DNA from: Polaribacter sp.
Lineage (GTDB): Bacteria > Bacteroidota > Bacteroidia > Flavobacteriales > Flavobacteriaceae
DNA length: 64,000 nucleotides
Assembly: GCA_023254055.1 (NCBI GenBank)
Contig: JALQYN010000096.1
Coordinates: forward strand, 1 to 64,000
Direction: 5' to 3'
Part shown: positions 26,093-35,092 of the stretch, one piece after another
How the letters are laid out: every line of letters begins with the position of its first letter
Numbering within the stretch: the first letter of the stretch is position 1
Notes under the pieces: generated by a model
Database searches by the model: none
Told to the model about the DNA's origin: nothing
The model's input: the letters and a program-made list of their open reading frames with translations, nothing else
Position numbers and translations under genes: made by a program

Positions 26093-27835
26093 TTATTTAC
26101 TTCTTTTAGAAACTACTCCACCTTTTTCACTGTCAACTGTAATCGTAAACTTTGAATTTCCTTTTACAATCCAGCGAACTTTCACAACACCATTACCAGG
26201 AATATTTCTCACTCTCATTTTAGCTGGATTAATCTTTTGTTCTTCTGTTACATTAAAATCATCATCAGTAACCAACATTCCTGCCACAACATTCGCCCCA
26301 GAAATACTAACGTAATCTGGTCTTGTAATGTTGTATTTTAAATCTTGACTTGCATGCGTTGGCATTAAACGATCATTTTTAATGGTAACAGTAACTTCTT
26401 TTAATCCACCACTTAATTTCTTTTCAGCAATGTCTGTAATCGATAAATTAGGCATGTGATAGGCATGATAAAAAGTAAAAGCCATGTTTCTGTGTGCTTC
26501 CTCTTCTAACATAAATCCTGGCGTTGCTCTACCAAAATTCTTTTTAAATCCACCAATTTCTATTTTTCCATATGTTGGGTGATCAAATTCTTTCCAAGGA
26601 GTAAAAGCATCACCCATTAATAATTCTTTGTCAAAATCATAGGTTTGATTTCTGCCTCCGCCATTCTTTTTATAGTAGGCAAAAGAGGTAAATATTTCAT
26701 TGGTAAAAGTGTAAATCCCTCTACTTCCATAGAACCAATCTAGCTCACCGCCAAATACAGAATATAAATCTTTATACACCGTTAAATAACGATAACCTGG
26801 TAACATTTTTTCTCCTTTCTTACCAATGGCATCGTAGATACGAATATCTGCTCTGTTATAGGTAGCTAAATCTTCTTGCGCTCCAGGACCACGTAGAATC
26901 ATTCCACCAGAATTATGAAAACTTTGAGCACCCGCAATATTTGGATGTGCTAACACAAAGTCTGCAACGGCTCTTGTTTCTGGTAAAGAAAATGGGTGCT
27001 TGTATGCGCCACGTTGCACATAATCTGGCTGCCATTTCCAACCCCAGTCTCTATTCGGATCGTAATAACCATGAGTGTCTTCATTTATTCTTCCATCTCC
27101 ATCATTGTCTATTCCTTCGTTGCCTAAATATTCGTAACGCTGTGTGGTAACGATGTCATCAGGACCAATAAGAATCATTTTTCTAGGATCTTGTGGATCT
27201 ACTATGTAATTTCCATGAGCACTTTTTCTTCTCATTCTTGTAATAGAACCATCACCATTGATGTCATCATAGCCATCTTCATCAAATTTACCATCTCTAT
27301 CATCATCAAGGGCAATCATACCAGACCTTGGGCTACTTCCCGTGTTTGGTTCTTTCATAAAATCATTCCTCGCATCTGGATTGATGGTAGGTACAATATA
27401 AAACACACGATCGTTTAACATGTTGGTAATGTACTCGTTATTGTTAAAATTTTCTGTAAGATACCATGCGGTATACATACAAATTTCTCCCCCTTGAATT
27501 TCATTTGAATGAATGTTTCCATCCACATAAAAGGCAGGTTTTCTATCTGCATTTCCTTTCTTGTAATTTGTAATTGCAAGCATCCAAATGTCTCTACCTA
27601 AGGCAGATTTACCAATAGATTGTCTCTTAACTAAATTTGGATGCGCATCTGCTATTTTTTTACCTAAAGCAGCCAGTCCTTCTGAAGTATAATATCTGTT
27701 AAAAGAAATTTGAACTTTAGGATTGTGAGGTGATCCCGCCGCTCTAAAAATTTCAGTACTATTTTGTGCACCAATTGCTAATGGAAATAAAAATACTAGC
27801 AACAATGATTTGAATATATTTTTGTTGATTTTCAT
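26093..27835 (-). CDS. Secreted M14 family zinc carboxypeptidase
   Basis: GNIHSNEIQGGE (HxxE), NPDARNDF, SFHNSGG zinc His, candidate catalytic Glu in YTFTNEIF; Asp-rich DDDRDGKFDEDGYDDINGDG and GIDNDGDGRINED insertions. Confidence 0.9.
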   Translation of the reverse strand: MKINKNIFKSLLLVFLFPLAIGAQNSTEIFRAAGSPHNPKVQISFNRYYTSEGLAALGKKIADAHPNLVKRQSIGKSALGRDIWMLAITNYKKGNADRKPAFYVDGNIHSNEIQGGEICMYTAWYLTENFNNNEYITNMLNDRVFYIVPTINPDARNDFMKEPNTGSSPRSGMIALDDDRDGKFDEDGYDDINGDGSITRMRRKSAHGNYIVDPQDPRKMILIGPDDIVTTQRYEYLGNEGIDNDGDGRINEDTHGYYDPNRDWGWKWQPDYVQRGAYKHPFSLPETRAVADFVLAHPNIAGAQSFHNSGGMILRGPGAQEDLATYNRADIRIYDAIGKKGEKMLPGYRYLTVYKDLYSVFGGELDWFYGSRGIYTFTNEIFTSFAYYKKNGGGRNQTYDFDKELLMGDAFTPWKEFDHPTYGKIEIGGFKKNFGRATPGFMLEEEAHRNMAFTFYHAYHMPNLSITDIAEKKLSGGLKEVTVTIKNDRLMPTHASQDLKYNITRPDYVSISGANVVAGMLVTDDDFNVTEEQKINPAKMRVRNIPGNGVVKVRWIVKGNSKFTITVDSEKGGVVSKRSK

Positions 27836-27848
27836 GTTTTCTAATTTT

Positions 27849-29474
27849 TTATTTTAATTTAACTGTTGCTGTATCAATACCTGTGTGTGAAGTACCTGCT
27901 TCAATGGTAATGTTTCCTTTTCCTTTAATTAACCAAGAAAATTTTTGACTGGTATCACCATCAATACTATCAACCAATGTAATTTCTCTTCCACTAATAA
28001 TTTGTTGATTTTTAGTGAGCTTCAGTGCAACTTTAATTTTACGAAGCCATCTAGATTTTTTTCCCATTTCTGTATGAGTTGGTAATAAACCTTGATTGTG
28101 TACATCTACAGAAATTCTAGTTATATCATTTCCTACTGCTTCAGAAGTAAGGTTTTGAAGCACAATGCTTGGCTGTATTTTTGCCAATTCAAGAATGAAA
28201 TCGGTATGCTTTTTACTGATATCTGCAACCATATTATAAGGAGGATTTATCATTTTGTATGGTGGAATTCCGCCAACTTCTACTTTCTGATTTGGAAAAT
28301 TGGGATGGTTGATTGGTTTCCAATCAACAAAAGCATTGTTAATGTTTTCTTGTTTAGCCCAATTTAAATAATTTATAGAGCTGTTTTTTGCTGATTTTTT
28401 ATCTGCGTCTTTTACTTTTGGAACCCACCAACCTGGAGTTGACAAGGCTAACTTACCAAAATGGAAATAAGACCATTGAAAGAAATCTCCGCCTTTTCCA
28501 GTAGAAACAGGTGCGTCTTTAGTGCCAGTGATTTTATTGTACTTGTCAGAAATAAATTTGTTTAAAGCGGCATCCTCTTTTAAAATGCTAGACACAACTC
28601 TCTTTTTTGCTCCTGCAGCATTGTATTTTAATGGAGTAGAAAGATTGTTTTCTGGACCTAATGTAACAATTGTAAAGATGTTCCATTGTTCATATAAGTA
28701 ATCTAACAAAGCTCTGTTTTCTTTTTCAGAAACTGGATGTTCTCCAGCGCCCGGTTTGAAATAAGGATACTTATAACTAAAGTTTTTGTTGAATACAATT
28801 CCGCCTTTACCATCTTCATTAAAGTTCCCATCTTTATCATTATCAATTCCTTCTGTTAAGAACTTGTATTTTCCAACTTCACCTTTATTTTTGTTAGCTT
28901 TAACAAGAATTCTGTTATCATCTTTATGCAGAATATAGTTTCCTGTTGGATCTTCAATTCTTATAAATGTAATGATGCCATCTTTGTTTAAATCATCAAA
29001 AGGATCTTCATTAAATTCGCCATCTCTATCATCATCTGTACTTTTTGCATTTCCATTGTTTCCATGTTTTAATGCAGAGAAGTAATTTTCTGTAGCATTT
29101 GGACTCATGTTAGGAAAAATGTAAAATGTCGTTTTCTCTAAAACATCCGCATGATTTTTTAAAATATTTTCTGCAATTTGAAGTGCCATTTCTGGACCTA
29201 AAATGTGCATGCCATCAACACCGCTTACAATGGCTATTGCTGGTTTGTTTTTAGCATCTCCTTTAGATAAAGTCAATGTCCAAATTTTATGTCCACCAAC
29301 TGTTGTTGTTAGTGTTTCTAATTTGGAATTGGATGCATTTTGACTTTGTAATGTTTTAAGTCTTTGAGAGAATTTGCTATAATTACTGTAATCGGTTTGT
29401 GCCGAAATTTGAACTGTAGTAAAGCAAAAAAGCAGCCCAGAAAAAAGGGTAATTGCTTGTTTTTTGTAGAACAT
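27849..29474 (-). CDS. M14-family paralog apparently lacking the catalytic residues (pseudopeptidase)
   Basis: Colinear with 26093-27835 including DDDRDGEFNEDPFDDLNKDG and GIDNDKDGNFNED, but HSNE aligns with DGMH, SFHNSGG with TLGPENN and TFTNEIF with ALSTPGWW. Confidence 0.82.
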   Translation of the reverse strand: MFYKKQAITLFSGLLFCFTTVQISAQTDYSNYSKFSQRLKTLQSQNASNSKLETLTTTVGGHKIWTLTLSKGDAKNKPAIAIVSGVDGMHILGPEMALQIAENILKNHADVLEKTTFYIFPNMSPNATENYFSALKHGNNGNAKSTDDDRDGEFNEDPFDDLNKDGIITFIRIEDPTGNYILHKDDNRILVKANKNKGEVGKYKFLTEGIDNDKDGNFNEDGKGGIVFNKNFSYKYPYFKPGAGEHPVSEKENRALLDYLYEQWNIFTIVTLGPENNLSTPLKYNAAGAKKRVVSSILKEDAALNKFISDKYNKITGTKDAPVSTGKGGDFFQWSYFHFGKLALSTPGWWVPKVKDADKKSAKNSSINYLNWAKQENINNAFVDWKPINHPNFPNQKVEVGGIPPYKMINPPYNMVADISKKHTDFILELAKIQPSIVLQNLTSEAVGNDITRISVDVHNQGLLPTHTEMGKKSRWLRKIKVALKLTKNQQIISGREITLVDSIDGDTSQKFSWLIKGKGNITIEAGTSHTGIDTATVKLK

Positions 29475-29586
29475 AATAACGTTTGGTTAAATTAACTAAA
29501 ATGAATTAGCTTTAAAGATATAGAATTCTCTATACAAACCTATTTGTTGTTCTATGAAGTTGGAAATATTAAGCTTTTTTTAACGT

Positions 29587-30030
29587 TTACTTTTTTAAAA
29601 CAATTTCTTCAAAATCTTCCGTTTTGTCTAAAGAGGAAAATAAGTTTTTAAATTTTTTTGAAGGCGTAGCCAGTTTTCTTTTGTGTAAATCTATCCATGC
29701 ACCATACACATTTACTTGTGCTGCTAATTTACCAGCTTCATTAAAGAGTTGATGCTGTAGTTTCCATCGTTCTAATTTATTTGAGAGTGCTTTTAAAGTA
29801 AGATTTACAGTGATGTCTTCACCCATATGAATTTCTTTGTAAAAAGAAGTTTCTTCTTTAAATAAAATGGGACCTAAATTTTCTTTTGCAAAATCTTCTA
29901 TAGACATTCCTTGTTCTTTAAAGTATCGAACTCTAACTTCTGCAGCATAATCGTTATATGCAGTATGACGCATATGTCTGTTTGCATCAAAATCTGCCCA
30001 TTTTGTTTTGAATGTTACGTTGAATTCCAT
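29587..30030 (-). CDS. Acyl-CoA thioesterase (4HBT hotdog fold)
   Basis: FKTKWADFDANRHMRHTAYNDYAAEVRVRYFKEQG. Confidence 0.85.
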   Translation of the reverse strand: MEFNVTFKTKWADFDANRHMRHTAYNDYAAEVRVRYFKEQGMSIEDFAKENLGPILFKEETSFYKEIHMGEDITVNLTLKALSNKLERWKLQHQLFNEAGKLAAQVNVYGAWIDLHKRKLATPSKKFKNLFSSLDKTEDFEEIVLKK

Positions 30031-30042
30031 AAAAGTGAAACC

Positions 30043-32163
30043 TTAATTTTTAACGATGTGATTCAGATTTCTCATTTTCAATTCACTCAACACATTTAAA
30101 GCTTCATTAATATAAATGTCTTTCGCTAAATTTTGGTGCCAAGCAGTTCTTTTGTCTCCATCTATAACATCATTTTTTATTAGAGGAAGCTCACTTTGTG
30201 GCGATGTAAACTTTAAATCTGAATTAAATTTAAATACAGATTTAAATTGTTCTCCTTCCTTTTGATGTTTTTTAGCTTCTTTGGTAAACTGTTTAAAATT
30301 CAAAGAATAGGTTGTGTCATCTTGACTTTTTTTCAACCATTTTGCATACTCATTGATTAAAGAGAAATTAGGGTTTTGCATAATTCTCTCTTTGCTATTA
30401 TTTACAACATCACTAAAGTTTTCATAAGAATTTACAGGAGTATAATTCGCTTTCGGAACTTTATCCCAAGCCAAAGCGCCTTCTAGATCTCTTTCTCCAT
30501 ATTTCATGTAACTATATCTATCTGGCATTGCAATATCAGAGTATACACCTTCTTTTTGTGTAGAACCACCATTAACTCTATAAAATTTTTGAATGGTCAT
30601 TTTTAAGAATCCTAAGTCTTCTTTATAATCTGGATAAAATTGATTGATGGGTAAAATATTCTGAACAGTTCCTTTACCATACGTTTGATTTCCTCCGATA
30701 ATAACAGCTCTGTTATAATCTTGCATGGCTGCAGCAAAAATTTCTGATGCAGAAGCAGATAATTCATTTACTAAAACTACTAAAGGACCATTCCATTGTA
30801 TTTTAGGGTCTTTGTCATTCTGTACTCTTGCTTTTTCTCCTCTATATTTTACTTGAACAACGGGTCCTTCACTAATAAATAAACCAGCAATTTCAATAGC
30901 AGTTTTTAATGAGCCACCACCATTGTTTCTTAAATCAATTAATAAACCCTCTACATTTTCTTTCTTTAGATTTGCAATTTCTTTTTCCATGTCTTTTGCA
31001 GAATCTCTAAAGTTTTTGTCGCTAAAATCTATGTAAAATTTTGGTAAGTTGATAACACCATATTTTTTACCGTTCTTTTGAACTACACTAGATTTTACAA
31101 AAGTTTCATCTAGGTTTACAATATCTCTTATAATAGAAATGACACGAATAGAATTGTCTAATTTTTTCTTAACAGTTAATCGAACTTCTGTTCCTTTTTT
31201 TCCTTTGATAAATTTAATGGCATCATCTAAACGCATACCAACAATATCTAAAGGTTCTTCATCTGCTTGAGCAACTTTTAAAATGATGTCACCTTCTTCC
31301 AATTCACCTTGTTTCCATGCTGGTCCGCCAGAAACAACTTCAAAAATGTGTGTATAAATTCCTTTTTTTTGTAATCGAGCACCAATTCCTTCAATTTTAC
31401 CAGACATATCAACATCAAAACGTTCTTTAACATTTGGAGCCATGTAGGTAGAGTGTGGGTCAAATCCACTAATAACACTATTCAAAAAGGTAGAAAACCA
31501 ATCAGAATTTTCCAATTCTTCTATACGAATGTACAATTCATCCATATTTTTCAACACTTCTTTTCTTGCGGCTGCTTCTAATGTTTCAAAAGAGGATTTT
31601 TTAAAATCCTTATTGTCTTTTGCTTTTTCTGTTTCTAAATCTTGTTTTTCTTGAATTCTACCGAGTGTATTTAGCTTCAATTGTTTTCTCCAATTGTCAA
31701 TCAATTCGTTTTCGTTTTTTGGAAAAGGAGCTTTTTCGTAATCAATATTAATCGTTTCTCTTTTATTAAAATTAAAAGGTTGTGCTAAAATTTCTCCATA
31801 ATATTTTTTTGCAGATTTTATTTTTTCTGTAAACCGGCTATACACCAAATTATAAAAAGTTAAATCTGATTTTTTAAGTTGATTGTCTATTAAATATTTA
31901 AATCTAGAAAAATCATTGATATCTTCTTGTGTGAAATATCTTTTAGAAGGATCTAAGCCTTCGGTAAAACTCTTAAAAACGTGTTCAGAAAAATCATCAT
32001 CTAAATCTTTAGGTAAATAATGACCATTGGTAAGCATGTAATTAATTACTGAAATTAAAACTTTGTCTTTGTCGGGATCATTTTTTACTGGATTAGTAGT
32101 AAAACTTGTTAGCACTATAAAAAATGCTACAAACGGAATGATAAATTTATAAACTCTCTTCAT
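30043..32163 (-). CDS. Carboxy-terminal (tail-specific) S41 protease with PDZ domain
   Basis: PDZ VVSGGPAWKQGELEEGDIILKV; LVNELSASASEIFAAAMQDYNRAVIIGGNQTYGKGTVQ catalytic Ser/Lys. Confidence 0.93.
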   Translation of the reverse strand: MKRVYKFIIPFVAFFIVLTSFTTNPVKNDPDKDKVLISVINYMLTNGHYLPKDLDDDFSEHVFKSFTEGLDPSKRYFTQEDINDFSRFKYLIDNQLKKSDLTFYNLVYSRFTEKIKSAKKYYGEILAQPFNFNKRETINIDYEKAPFPKNENELIDNWRKQLKLNTLGRIQEKQDLETEKAKDNKDFKKSSFETLEAAARKEVLKNMDELYIRIEELENSDWFSTFLNSVISGFDPHSTYMAPNVKERFDVDMSGKIEGIGARLQKKGIYTHIFEVVSGGPAWKQGELEEGDIILKVAQADEEPLDIVGMRLDDAIKFIKGKKGTEVRLTVKKKLDNSIRVISIIRDIVNLDETFVKSSVVQKNGKKYGVINLPKFYIDFSDKNFRDSAKDMEKEIANLKKENVEGLLIDLRNNGGGSLKTAIEIAGLFISEGPVVQVKYRGEKARVQNDKDPKIQWNGPLVVLVNELSASASEIFAAAMQDYNRAVIIGGNQTYGKGTVQNILPINQFYPDYKEDLGFLKMTIQKFYRVNGGSTQKEGVYSDIAMPDRYSYMKYGERDLEGALAWDKVPKANYTPVNSYENFSDVVNNSKERIMQNPNFSLINEYAKWLKKSQDDTTYSLNFKQFTKEAKKHQKEGEQFKSVFKFNSDLKFTSPQSELPLIKNDVIDGDKRTAWHQNLAKDIYINEALNVLSELKMRNLNHIVKN

Positions 32164-32233
32164 GTTTTTCTTTATTTTCTTTTAAATTGCTTATCTGCAA
32201 ACTACTAAAATTATATCAAATTTATTGATAAAC

Positions 32234-32755
32234 CTAATTTGTTTTTTTCTTATAGGTACCTCTAAAAACTTCTTTTACGACGTTGTTGTTTTTGTCTTTT
32301 AACTCCCATAATTGTTGAACCGTTCCATCTAAATGGTCTGTCCACGTAATTTGATTATAAAAAGCACCCTTTTTACCGGTTACCAAAGTACTTTTTAAAA
32401 TCATTTTATTATTTATTTTCTTACCTTTTAGTTCTAAGGAACCCCCAGTGTTATCAATCCAAAGTTGATTCCAGCTTTTATCTTGAATATTGTAATAATT
32501 ATAACTAGTTCCAAGACTTGGTCCAGGGATGCTAGCCCAGTTTTCTTGAATTGCGCAAGCATTTGGCATTTTTACAATTCTATTGGTTCCAATTAATTTA
32601 TTTTTCACATCAAAAACTTCCCAATTTCCGAGCCAAAAATCAAATTGTTTGTATTCTTTAGAAGAACAAGGTGCATGTTTTGAGTTTTGTGAATGTATAT
32701 TTAAAGATGAAATAAGAATACTTGCAGTAAATAATAATGCGCCAATTTTATTCAT
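32234..32755 (-). CDS. Secreted DUF1579-like hypothetical protein
   Basis: Signal peptide; FDFWLGNWEVFDVKNKLIGTNRIVKM pattern. Confidence 0.65.
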   Translation of the reverse strand: MNKIGALLFTASILISSLNIHSQNSKHAPCSSKEYKQFDFWLGNWEVFDVKNKLIGTNRIVKMPNACAIQENWASIPGPSLGTSYNYYNIQDKSWNQLWIDNTGGSLELKGKKINNKMILKSTLVTGKKGAFYNQITWTDHLDGTVQQLWELKDKNNNVVKEVFRGTYKKKTN

Positions 32756-32856
32756 TATAGATGTAATTTAACGAGTACAATGTTACTTAAAAAACCAACG
32801 CTATTCTGTTTACAAAATGTTAAAAACGGATCCTATAAAAGAAAGTAAATTTATGG

Positions 32857-32864
32857 TACATTTG
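32857..32864 (+). promoter_or_regulatory. Bacteroidota -7 promoter element TACATTTG
   Basis: TAnnTTTG, 20 bp upstream of surE ATG. Confidence 0.55.
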
Positions 32865-32884
32865 TTACCATTAAAAATACAGAT

Positions 32885-33655
32885 ATGAAAAAAAGACCTT
32901 TAATTTTAGTTACAAATGATGATGGAATAACAGCTCCTGGAATTCGAACTTTAATAGAAGTGATGAATGAAATTGGAGATGTTTTTGTAGTTGCACCCGA
33001 TAGTCCGCAAAGTGGAATGGGGCACGCAATTACAGTAGATAGTGTTTTGCATTGTAATTCTATTACAGTTGATGAGGGACCGCAAATTGAATACAGTTGC
33101 TCTGGAACACCTGCAGATTGCGTAAAAATGGCAGTAAATAATATTTTAAATAGAAAGCCAGATTTATGTGTTTCTGGAATTAACCACGGATCAAATTCAT
33201 CGATCAATGTTATTTACTCAGGTACTATGAGTGCTGCTGTTGAGGCGGGAATTGAAGGTGTTCCTGCAATAGGTTTTTCATTGTTAGATTTTAATTGGCA
33301 CGCAGATTTTAAAGCTTCAAAAAAGTACGTAAAAGAGATAGCGTTAAGTGTTTTAAAAAATGGACTTACTGACGGCACCGTTTTAAATGTGAACATTCCG
33401 AAATTACCCGAAAACGAAATAAAAGGGATTAAAATTTGCAGACAAGCAAACGGAAATTGGCAAGAAAATTTTGACAAAAGAACGAGTCCAAATGGAAAAG
33501 AATATTATTGGTTATCAGGTGAGTTTGTTTGTAAAGACAAAGGAGAAGATACAGACATTTGGGCATTAAATAATGGATATGTTTCTGTGGTGCCTGTTCA
33601 GTTTGACATGACTGCACATCACATGATACAAAAATTAAATTCATGGGATTTATAA
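32885..33655 (+). CDS. surE: 5'/3'-nucleotidase SurE
   Basis: ILVTNDDGITAPGIRTL, VVAPDSPQSGMGHAIT, SGINHGSNSSINVIYSGTMSAAVEA. Confidence 0.96.
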   Translation: MKKRPLILVTNDDGITAPGIRTLIEVMNEIGDVFVVAPDSPQSGMGHAITVDSVLHCNSITVDEGPQIEYSCSGTPADCVKMAVNNILNRKPDLCVSGINHGSNSSINVIYSGTMSAAVEAGIEGVPAIGFSLLDFNWHADFKASKKYVKEIALSVLKNGLTDGTVLNVNIPKLPENEIKGIKICRQANGNWQENFDKRTSPNGKEYYWLSGEFVCKDKGEDTDIWALNNGYVSVVPVQFDMTAHHMIQKLNSWDL

Positions 33656-33930
33656 AAAAGGAATTTCTAATTGGAGTTTTAGTTTCAGTATTTGCAACAC
33701 TTTCAGCTCTTTTTATCTATATCGAATTTTTCTCAATATTTAATTTTCAAGAAACGCTAAATGCGATAAATGAAAAAGGCTTAATTGGTAAAATAGTAAC
33801 CTTGGCAGCTGTTCCAAATTTATTTGTATTCTTTATCTACATCAAGAAGAAACAAGATTATAGAGCAAGAGGTGTTTTATTTACAACAATTTTGATTGCA
33901 TTTACTACCTTTGTTATAAAGTTGTTTTAG
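33643..33930 (+). CDS. Small membrane protein of unknown function
   Basis: Overlaps surE end by 13 nt; three hydrophobic segments. Confidence 0.7.
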   Translation: MGFIKKEFLIGVLVSVFATLSALFIYIEFFSIFNFQETLNAINEKGLIGKIVTLAAVPNLFVFFIYIKKKQDYRARGVLFTTILIAFTTFVIKLF

Positions 33931-33951
33931 ACACAATTCTTAATAAATAGA

Positions 33952-35064
33952 ATGAAATACTACATTATTGCCGGAGAAGCATCAGGAGATTTACACGGTT
34001 CTAACTTAATAAAAGCATTGTTTACTCAAGATGAAAATGCAAATATTAGATGTTGGGGTGGAGATTTAATGGAAAATGCTGGAGCAACGTTGGTAAAACA
34101 TTATAAAGAATTGGCTTTTATGGGTTTTGTAGAAGTGCTCGCAAACATTCCAACCATATTTAAAAACATAGCCTTTTGTAAAAAAGATATCGAAGACTTT
34201 CAGCCAGATGTAATTGTGTTTATTGATTATTCTGGATTTAATTTACGTATCGCAAAATGGGCAAAACAGCAAGGGTTTAGAACTAATTACTATATTTCTC
34301 CACAAGTTTGGGCATCGAGATCTAGCAGAGTAGAAAAGATCAAGAGAGATGTAGATATGATGAATGTAATTCTGCCTTTTGAAAAAGAGTTTTATGCCAA
34401 GCACAATTTCGAAGTTAATTTTGTGGGTCATCCTTTAATTGATGCCATTGCAGATAGGCAACAAGTTGATGAAACTGTTTTTAGAAAAGAAAATAATTTA
34501 GGTGATAAAAAAATTATTGCCTTATTACCTGGAAGTAGAAAGCAAGAAATTATAAAAATGTTATCTGTAATGCTTTCTGTGGTTGATGATTTTAAAGACT
34601 ATCAATTTGTAATTGCCGGCGCTCCGAGTCAAGATTTTTCTTTTTATCAGCAGTTCATACAAACAGATAATGTACAGTTTGTCAACAATAAAACCTACGA
34701 TTTATTAAGCGTTTCATTTGCGGCTTTAGTAACTTCTGGTACGGCAACTTTAGAAACAGCATTGTTTAAAGTTCCACAAGTTGTGTGCTATAAAGGAAGT
34801 GCCATTACATATGCCATTGCCAAACGAATTATTACCTTAAAATTTATTTCGTTGGTTAATTTAATTATGGATAGAGAAGTGGTCACTGAATTAATTCAGA
34901 GCGATTTTAACACAAAAACACTAACCAAAGAATTGACTAAAATTTTAGATGAATCTCATCGAGAAAAAGTGTTTTTAGAGTATTACGAACTAGAGAAAAT
35001 CTTGGGAGGAAAAGGAGCTTCGGCCGAATCAGCAAGATTAATTATTGAAGGAATAACAGAATAA
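33952..35064 (+). CDS. lpxB: Lipid-A-disaccharide synthase
   Basis: YYIIAGEASGDLHGSNLIKAL, SPQVWASRSSRVEKIKRDVDMMNVILPFE, LLPGSRKQEI. Confidence 0.95.
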   Translation: MKYYIIAGEASGDLHGSNLIKALFTQDENANIRCWGGDLMENAGATLVKHYKELAFMGFVEVLANIPTIFKNIAFCKKDIEDFQPDVIVFIDYSGFNLRIAKWAKQQGFRTNYYISPQVWASRSSRVEKIKRDVDMMNVILPFEKEFYAKHNFEVNFVGHPLIDAIADRQQVDETVFRKENNLGDKKIIALLPGSRKQEIIKMLSVMLSVVDDFKDYQFVIAGAPSQDFSFYQQFIQTDNVQFVNNKTYDLLSVSFAALVTSGTATLETALFKVPQVVCYKGSAITYAIAKRIITLKFISLVNLIMDREVVTELIQSDFNTKTLTKELTKILDESHREKVFLEYYELEKILGGKGASAESARLIIEGITE

Positions 35065-35092
35065 TTCATTTTTTTAGTAACTTTATCATGCT

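Noticed and set aside
32851-33644. Minus-strand ORFs of 71-118 aa across surE
   Set aside because: Antisense to conserved surE; no motif support.
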